DNA of 64,000 nt, taken from contig NZ_JAHXBF010000006.1 of assembly GCF_020103695.1 (NCBI RefSeq), forward strand, positions 186,001-250,000. The letters run 5' to 3'. This DNA is from Hyalangium versicolor. Its GTDB lineage: Bacteria; Myxococcota; Myxococcia; Myxococcales; Myxococcaceae. Shown here piece by piece: positions 59,220 through 64,000 of this stretch. The position numbers and the translations under genes are program-made. The first letter of the stretch is position 1. Each line of letters begins with the position of its first letter. The notes below the pieces were generated by a model, which saw only the letters and a list, made by a program, of their open reading frames with translations, had not been told where the DNA came from and did no database searches.

Positions 59220-59900
59220 TCAGCGGGTCTCGAGCCCATGTAGCAGCGTCGTCAGCGCGTCCGTCAGTTCCTGTGTGAAGTCCACACGCAGCAGTGCCAT
59301 GTGTGGCAGGTCCATCACCTCGCGCATGGCTGGAGCCACGTCCGCCATCTGCCGCAGCCCCGTGACCAGCGCTTGCAGGTGGATGAAGAAGCGTGCGCCC
59401 TCGCCCGGTCTCAAGAACTCCAGCCGCTGCTCCAGCAACTCCCCCGTGCTCACCGTCGACTCCAGCAACCGCTCCTTGAAGCCCCGGACCTGCTCCGAAT
59501 CGACGTTCTGCTCCAGCACCGGTTGCCGCAGCGCCAGCAGCCGCGTCAGCGTCTCGTGTCCCTCCAGAGATTCGGCCACGGTGCGCGCCAGCTGTGGTCC
59601 CGTCCACTGCTCCTCTCCACCACCCAGCAACCCCTCCAGCTTTTCGAGCCAGGCGAAGAGCAACTCCTCAAGCAGCGCCAGGAACAGCGCCTCCTTCGTG
59701 GGGAAGTAGAGGAATACCGTCCCCTTGGCGAGCCTTGCCCGCTCCGCCACATCCGCCACTTTCACCGCTTCGTAGGAGGTGGCCGAGTAGAGCGCCAGCG
59801 CTCCATCCAGGATGACCCGCCGCCGCGCCTCCTTGTCCTCCTCCTTCCGCGCCCGCCGCCGCAGCGGACGCTTCGTCTTCGCCATCCCGTTACTGACCAT
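59220..59900 (-). CDS. TetR-family transcriptional regulator
   Basis: 226 residues from ATG 59900 (221 from a second Met at 59885). A basic start (KRPLRRRARKEEDKE) leads to the helix-turn-helix VKVADVAERARLAKGTVFLYF (about 47-67), then a ligand-binding all-helical domain (FLALLEELLFAWLEKLEGLL). Three copies of a TGAC-N5-GTCA palindrome lie from its start into the divergent region, one across the start codon itself, so autorepression and control of the divergent PLD-GST operon are likely. The ligand is unknown. Confidence 0.93.
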   Translation of the reverse strand: MVSNGMAKTKRPLRRRARKEEDKEARRRVILDGALALYSATSYEAVKVADVAERARLAKGTVFLYFPTKEALFLALLEELLFAWLEKLEGLLGGGEEQWTGPQLARTVAESLEGHETLTRLLALRQPVLEQNVDSEQVRGFKERLLESTVSTGELLEQRLEFLRPGEGARFFIHLQALVTGLRQMADVAPAMREVMDLPHMALLRVDFTQELTDALTTLLHGLETR

Positions 59901-59948
59901 GAGTCATGCGTAGGTGACTCGAGGTCAGTCGTCAATGACCCTGGGTCA
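59894..59948. promoter_or_regulatory. Three TGAC-N5-GTCA operators, 21 bp apart
   Basis: TGAC-CATGA-GTCA (59894-59906), TGAC-TCGAG-GTCA (59915-59927) and TGAC-CCTGG-GTCA (59936-59948). Each has perfect four-base arms (five for the outer two) about a five-base core, and successive centres are exactly 21 bases apart, two helical turns, so bound dimers would lie on one face of the DNA. The set lies between the TetR gene and the PLD gene. Confidence 0.85.
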
Positions 59949-60005
59949 TTTCTTCGTAAACCCGCAGACTCGCTGTGGGAGGTAAATGTGCGATAGTGTG
60001 GGCTC

Positions 60006-60614
60006 ATGATGCGAACCCTTGAAGCGGAGCTGCTCCAGGGCCGCGCGCTCTATCGCGAGGTGGTGCTGGCCAAGCTGGCGCATGCGCGCGAGTCGGTATG
60101 GATCGCCACGGCCAATGTGAAGGCGATGCTCGTGGAGCAGGGAGGCCGCTTCGCTCCGGTGCTGGAGCTGTTCGAGACGCTGGCGAAGCGCGGAGTGGCA
60201 CTGCGGTTGCTGCACGCGGAGCTGCCCAGCCGCCCGTTCCGCGAGGCCTTCGATGCGAGCGAGCGGCTGGTGCGCGGAGGCCTGGAGCTGAAGGTCTGTC
60301 CGCGGGTGCACTTCAAGACGGTGCTGGTGGACGGAGCCTGGGCCTACCTGGGCAGCGCCAACCTCACGGGGGCGGGCCTGGGCGCCAAGGGTGAGGACAC
60401 GCGCAACTTCGAGTTGGGCTTCGTCACCGAGGACTTCGACGTCATCGACCGGGTGACGGCCCTCTACGAGGCCGTGTGGAGCGGCGCGGAATGCCGAGGG
60501 TGTCGGTTGCGCAGTGTCTGCCCGGATCCGATCTTGCCCCCGGGCGCGCGAACGGAGAAGAAGGCATCGCGCGACCGCATCCGCCTGGGCCACGCCCGGC
60601 GCCTGCGGCGCTGA
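60006..60614 (+). CDS. Phospholipase D-like protein
   Basis: 202 residues from ATG 60006 (a second ATG at 60009). It has one HKD motif, CPRVHFKTVLVDGAWAYLGSANLTGAG (H-x-K-x4-D), and a partly matching N-terminal half (SVWIATANVKAM), giving the half-domain size of bacterial single-HKD members that dimerise. Substrates in this family range from phospholipids to DNA ends. The C-terminus has a Cys cluster (AECRGCRLRSVCPDP) and a basic tail (KKASRDRIRLGHARRLRR), more typical of nucleic-acid-acting members. It is 17 bases before the glutathione transferase gene and probably co-transcribed. Confidence 0.85.
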   Translation: MMRTLEAELLQGRALYREVVLAKLAHARESVWIATANVKAMLVEQGGRFAPVLELFETLAKRGVALRLLHAELPSRPFREAFDASERLVRGGLELKVCPRVHFKTVLVDGAWAYLGSANLTGAGLGAKGEDTRNFELGFVTEDFDVIDRVTALYEAVWSGAECRGCRLRSVCPDPILPPGARTEKKASRDRIRLGHARRLRR

Positions 60615-60631
60615 CCTCTCTGGAGATCCAA

Positions 60632-61240
60632 ATGAAGCTCTATTTCCATCCGCAGTCCCGTTCCACGCGTATCCGTTGGATCCTCGAGGAGCTCGGCATC
60701 CCCTACGAACTGGCGCCGGTGGACTTGCTGAAGGGCGAGCAGAAGGAGCCCGCCTATCTGAAGGTGCACCCGATGGGCCAGCTGCCGGCCATCGAGGACA
60801 GCGGATGTCCCCTCTTCGAATCCGCCGCCATCATCATGCAGCTAGCGGACAAGTACCCCGAGAAGGGGCTGGCTCCCGCGGTGGGTACGCAAGAGCGCGG
60901 CGAATACTACCAGTGGATCCTTTTCGCGATGACCGAGGCCGAGCCTCCCCTCATCACCATCGTGCAGAACACCCGCTTCCTTTCGGAGGCGGACCGTTCT
61001 CCCGCCGCCGTCGACCGTGCCACCAAGCGCTTCAAGGCCGTGGCCGCGGTGCTGGAGGAGCGCATGAAGGGCCGTGACTTCATCGTCGGCAACAAGTTCT
61101 CCGCCGCCGACGTGGTGCTTGGCGGCGTGCTCTTCTTCGCCAGCAGGGTGGGGCAGCTCGGCGATGACACGCCCACGCTGAAGGCCACGCTGGAGCGCCT
61201 CATGGCGCGCCCGGCCGCGAAGAAGGGCTACGGCGGATAG
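60632..61240 (+). CDS. Glutathione S-transferase
   Basis: 202 residues from ATG 60632. The N-terminal thioredoxin-like domain (KLYFHPQSRSTRIRWILEELG, then MGQLPAIEDSG and LFESAAIIMQL) and the helical C-terminal domain (GNKFSAADVVLGGVLFFA) are typical of GSTs. The residue at the catalytic place (Ser in QSRST) suits beta/other bacterial classes. It should conjugate or reduce electrophiles with glutathione or a similar thiol. It follows the PLD-like gene and is convergent with the AraC gene, six bases between stops. Regulation by the nearby TetR operators is plausible. Confidence 0.9.
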   Translation: MKLYFHPQSRSTRIRWILEELGIPYELAPVDLLKGEQKEPAYLKVHPMGQLPAIEDSGCPLFESAAIIMQLADKYPEKGLAPAVGTQERGEYYQWILFAMTEAEPPLITIVQNTRFLSEADRSPAAVDRATKRFKAVAAVLEERMKGRDFIVGNKFSAADVVLGGVLFFASRVGQLGDDTPTLKATLERLMARPAAKKGYGG

Positions 61241-61246
61241 GCCGCG

Positions 61247-62092
61247 CTACTTGCCAGGCGGGCTCTCCTGTGGGGACGGCGGCGCCTTGCGCTGCTGGTC
61301 CCTCCAGTTGCTCGGAGAATCGCCCACCAGCTTCCGGAACAGGCTGCTGAAGTGCTGCAGCGAGGCGCACCCCACCTCGACCGCCACCGCCGTCAGCTTC
61401 ATGTCCGTCTCCAGCAGCAGCTGCTGCGCGGTGCGCACCTGCACCGCGTTCAACTCCGCCTGGAAGGACGTGCCCGCCTCCTTCAGCCTCCGCTGGAGCG
61501 TGCGCTCGGACATGCCCATCTCTCGCGCCGTGTCTGCCAGGCTCGCCTCCACCAGCTTGGGGCGCAGCACCCGGTGCAATTGCAGCAACAGCGGGGACTG
61601 TCCCGTCGCCTCCATCACCAGCTGATTCAGCTCTGATTGCAGCGCCGCCGCCTTGGCCTCCTGCACACCCAGCCACGAGAGCGCCTCGTTCGACTCCGTG
61701 AACACCCGGCTGGGGTAACGCGGGCTCAGCAGGCTGTAGAACCCACCCACCACCGCGCCGATGATGCCCTCTGGCCGCACCAGCGCCTGCCGCTGCACCG
61801 AGGCCGCGAAGTCCTCCTCCCGCTGCCGCATGTAGTTCACGAAGAGCCCGAAGGCCGACGGATCCGGAGACTCCAGCCGCCGCAAGTCCACCAGCGAGCG
61901 GTGCGGCGCATGCGGCGTGCGCTCCACGTCCAGCACCTCGATGAGGCGCCGGATGAAGGGCTCGTCCGGACGTTGCCACGCGATGAACCCGCACAGGTCC
62001 GCCGAGGCGTACCAGTGCAGGAACCCGTCGCCGATCAGGTAACGGCCGATGGGGTCCCGGAGGTAATCGTCGACTCCGTCTGCCGATCGCAC
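61247..62092 (-). CDS. AraC-family transcriptional regulator
   Basis: About 281 residues from a GTG at 62092. The frame continues to 62224, but that part overlaps the desaturase gene, so the start is uncertain. The C-terminal 95 residues hold the two helix-turn-helix AraC DNA-binding domain (LADTAREMGMSERTLQRRL and LTAVAVEVGCASLQHFSSLF). The N-terminal part (YLRDPIGRYLIGDGFLHWYA) resembles a ligand-binding region I do not recognise, with a pair of helical segments (FVNYMRQREEDFAAS). It may be co-transcribed with the desaturase, which it overlaps at its 5' end, and could regulate it. Confidence 0.85.
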   Translation of the reverse strand: MRSADGVDDYLRDPIGRYLIGDGFLHWYASADLCGFIAWQRPDEPFIRRLIEVLDVERTPHAPHRSLVDLRRLESPDPSAFGLFVNYMRQREEDFAASVQRQALVRPEGIIGAVVGGFYSLLSPRYPSRVFTESNEALSWLGVQEAKAAALQSELNQLVMEATGQSPLLLQLHRVLRPKLVEASLADTAREMGMSERTLQRRLKEAGTSFQAELNAVQVRTAQQLLLETDMKLTAVAVEVGCASLQHFSSLFRKLVGDSPSNWRDQQRKAPPSPQESPPGK

Positions 62093-62985
62093 GGCTCGGC
62101 AGAATAGCTCCGGATCACCCGCGCCACGAACAACGGATTGATCGGAGAGAGCGAGGTTTGCAGTGTTGGACGAACGCGTGCCGACGCCGCCAGCTCCCGG
62201 GTGGCCGTCGGCAGTTCCTGCCACGGCACCTGCGGCCAGAAGTGGTGCGCCTGATGGTAGCCCGCGTTGAAGAAAAAGAAGTTATAGAACTTCGAGGTCG
62301 ACGTCACGCCCAGAGAGTCCCGGCGGCTCGAATCCGACTCGAAGTGCGCGGCCAGGTTGAGCCAGAAGATGCTCACCTGCCCTACCAGCAGCATGCCGAA
62401 GAAGGACAGTCCCAGCGCCGGCTCCCAGAAGAGCAGCCCCAGCAGCACCCCATCCACCACCACGAAGTCCAGCACCAGCTCCAACCGGTGGGTGCGCGTC
62501 TTCGTCGCCCGCCACACGTTGGCCACCAGCTCCCACGGCCAGAACCACTGCTTCAGCGTGTTGCGCAGCAGATAGTGTACTACGCCTTCGCTCGGTAGCC
62601 GCTGCCCCCAGTCCCCGGGCCCGTCGTTGTACTTGTGGTGGTTGAAGTGGAACAGGTAGTAGCCCCGGTACGGGAAGCCACAGGACAGTCCCAGCGTCCG
62701 CGACACCACCCACTTGAGCACCCGCGGCTTCGCGATGGGCACATGCATGTGGTTGTGCAGCACGGAGTAGTTCCAGAACAGCACGGCCCAGCCCAACGCC
62801 AACATCCCCAACCGGCCTGACCAGCTCAGCTGGTCCCAACTCCATACGAAGGCGGGGAACCAGCCCCACCACAGCGCATGCACGGCAAGGCTCGGCAGGT
62901 CCAGCGAGGGCGACGTCGTCTGGGGGGGGCGCATGGAGGCGATGTACGCCTCGGACGCCCCAGGTCGCTTCTTTCCATGCGCCAA
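62035..62985 (-). CDS. Membrane fatty acid desaturase/hydroxylase family protein
   Basis: 316 residues, TTG start at 62985 (an ATG at 62934 is an alternative). The three His clusters HNHMH, HFNHHKY and NAGYHQAHHFWP fit the FA_desaturase/hydroxylase superfamily, and hydrophobic segments lie between them. It is distinct from the acyl desaturase at 2.1-3.2 kb. The last 30 residues (from ARVIRSYSAEP) overlap the AraC gene. Possible substrates are acyl chains, carotenoids or other lipids. Not assigned to a subfamily. Confidence 0.85.
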   Translation of the reverse strand: MAHGKKRPGASEAYIASMRPPQTTSPSLDLPSLAVHALWWGWFPAFVWSWDQLSWSGRLGMLALGWAVLFWNYSVLHNHMHVPIAKPRVLKWVVSRTLGLSCGFPYRGYYLFHFNHHKYNDGPGDWGQRLPSEGVVHYLLRNTLKQWFWPWELVANVWRATKTRTHRLELVLDFVVVDGVLLGLLFWEPALGLSFFGMLLVGQVSIFWLNLAAHFESDSSRRDSLGVTSTSKFYNFFFFNAGYHQAHHFWPQVPWQELPTATRELAASARVRPTLQTSLSPINPLFVARVIRSYSAEPCDRQTESTITSGTPSAVT

Positions 62986-63067
62986 GAAGTTGCGAAAAGG
63001 CGAAAAATCTCCGGCGCGCGGGCGCCCCTTCCTCGGGCGTGCTCACGAGGAAGCGGGCGGCCTCGGC

Positions 63068-63544
63068 TCAGCGGATGGCGCCCGCCACCTGGCTGATGAG
63101 GCGCAGCTGGGCCGGCTCGAGCCGACGCAGCGTGCGCAGCACCCGCCGCACCTCGGGACGCTCCCCATACTCCGGCGGGTCCTCGGCCACCGCCACCGGC
63201 TTATCCGCCGAGGCGACTCCGAGCAGCACGTCCGAAGAGCAGTTGAGCACCAGGCACAGCCTGCGCAGCGTCTTCACGCTGGGCAGCATGTGGCCTCGCT
63301 CCAACCGTCCATACACTTCCGTGGCGATGCCGACGCGCTCCGCCACGTCGGCTTGAGTCAAATCCAAGCGCTGCCGTGCGGCTCGCACGGAGGCTCCAAT
63401 GATGCCTGCCAGTCGCTGTTCCATGGCTTCTGACACCTGAGAAGAAGGGCGTTGACCCTCGTCGCCGCGACACGCGTCGTCGAGGGAGTCGTCGCTCGTT
63501 GTGAGCGACGGCGTAAGAGGGACATTACGGAGGGCGTCTGACAT
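63068..63544 (-). CDS. XRE-family helix-turn-helix regulator
   Basis: 158 residues from ATG 63544, with GAGG about 12 bases upstream; the frame extends to 63631 but the later Met fits better. The HTH lies near residues 55-105 (VRAARQRLDLTQADVAERVG, YGRLERGHMLPSVKTLRRL). The C-terminus is an Arg-rich helix (RPEVRRVLRTLRRLEPAQL) that may dimerise. Ser/Thr/Asp-rich sequence precedes the HTH. It is probably a DNA-binding repressor; the repeats to its right (63661-63865) are candidate sites. Confidence 0.85.
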   Translation of the reverse strand: MSDALRNVPLTPSLTTSDDSLDDACRGDEGQRPSSQVSEAMEQRLAGIIGASVRAARQRLDLTQADVAERVGIATEVYGRLERGHMLPSVKTLRRLCLVLNCSSDVLLGVASADKPVAVAEDPPEYGERPEVRRVLRTLRRLEPAQLRLISQVAGAIR

Positions 63545-64000
63545 CCCAGGATCCTCGTAGCCGCCCTGGGAAGACCTTCCGCGCACACCGGACGCGCACA
63601 CCCCGTGCCGTCCCAGTGCCGCGCCGTGCACAGTTCAACCCGTGCCGTCGTGAACAGGCGCCGAGGCCGATTTCTCGGCTCCGGATCCGCCCGCGGAATG
63701 ATCAACCCATGGCGTTGGAAACGTGTTCCGAGTCGGTTCCCCGAACCCGGATCAACTTGGTGGACGATCAACGCATTCCATCACGAAACCCTTCCGAGGC
63801 CGATTTTCCGGCTCCGGAGCCCCTTTTCACTGCTGAGTCTGTGGGCTCTGTCGGCGCTGATCAACCCTGCCTGATGGGATGGCCGGGCAGCATGGCGAGC
63901 GCCTCGTGGCGCGCGAGAATGATCCGCTCCGCCATGGTGGATCTGATCATTCGACGCGCGACGCCGTGCGCGGGTCGCCGCGAGGTTCACGGCGCAGCCG
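63545..64000. other. Geneless tail with repeats
   Basis: No gene I can support. A 25-base direct repeat, ccgaggccgatttctcggct plus ccgga at 63661-63685, recurs at 63794-63818 with two differences, 133 bases apart, and can form small stems. The heptamer GATCAAC occurs four times (63700, 63750, 63766, 63859). These may be sites for the neighbouring XRE regulator or for another factor. Confidence 0.6.

Noticed and set aside
63605..63874. 89-codon plus-strand open frame at the right end
   Set aside because: It is built partly from the direct repeats, has no ribosome binding site and no recognisable motif.

Overview
The window is GC-rich, densely coded DNA that looks like a large-genome myxobacterium (Archangium, Cystobacter or Myxococcus type). 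This rests on gene content: Ser/Thr kinases paired with a DUF2381-type protein, a kinase carrying a PilZ-like tail, several multi-PAS/GAF sensor kinases, a sigma-54 activator, Cys-rich surface proteins and many lineage-specific paralogues. The taxon is inferred, not computed. No rRNA, tRNA, CRISPR array, integrase or insertion sequence was recognised.

Layout. 1-3.2 kb: 3' part of a sensor histidine kinase, then an acyl desaturase. 3.3-6.3 kb: tandem near-identical Cys-rich secreted proteins, the second behind a 55-residue exported peptide with its own sigma-70-like promoter. 6.4-13 kb: a two-gene unit, metallophosphoesterase-ATPase followed by a double ATPase / membrane / WD40 protein, linked by a GTGA overlap. 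13.1-16.8 kb: DUF2381 protein, Ser/Thr kinase and a truncated pseudokinase. 17-27.1 kb: a five-gene alpha-2-macroglobulin operon of the yfaPTASQ/mag kind. 27.2-28.9 kb: DarT-DarG toxin-antitoxin. 28.9-35 kb: a CHASE-PAS histidine kinase and sigma-54 activator, divergent from a flotillin-like gene with a candidate -24/-12 promoter. 35.5-39.6 kb: three tandem 197-codon paralogues, then an ABC importer (ATPase plus binding-protein/permease fusion).

39.6-47.8 kb: DUF4180 protein, heme A synthase, a coiled-coil membrane protein, an aldehyde dehydrogenase, a PAP2 phosphatase, a deacetylase-family protein with a long extra C-terminus, and two small lipoproteins, one with a JAB-like motif set. 48.2-53.2 kb: hybrid histidine kinase, Cys-rich lipoprotein, kinase-PilZ protein. 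53.5-59.2 kb: SWIM-finger ATP-dependent ligase, gluconokinase, B3/B4-domain protein, ALDH3-like dehydrogenase, DUF1801 protein and a PD-(D/E)XK-like protein with a 12-bp repeat. 59.2-64 kb: TetR regulator beside three operators spaced exactly 21 bp, divergent PLD-GST pair, AraC regulator, membrane desaturase, XRE regulator, and a repeat-bearing tail.

The most promising material is the metallophosphoesterase/ATPase/WD40 unit, the alpha-2-macroglobulin operon with its last protein combining HExxH, PBP-like transpeptidase and SpoIID-like motifs, and the JAB-like lipoprotein pair. Motif calls were made by eye; no database search or structure prediction was possible.
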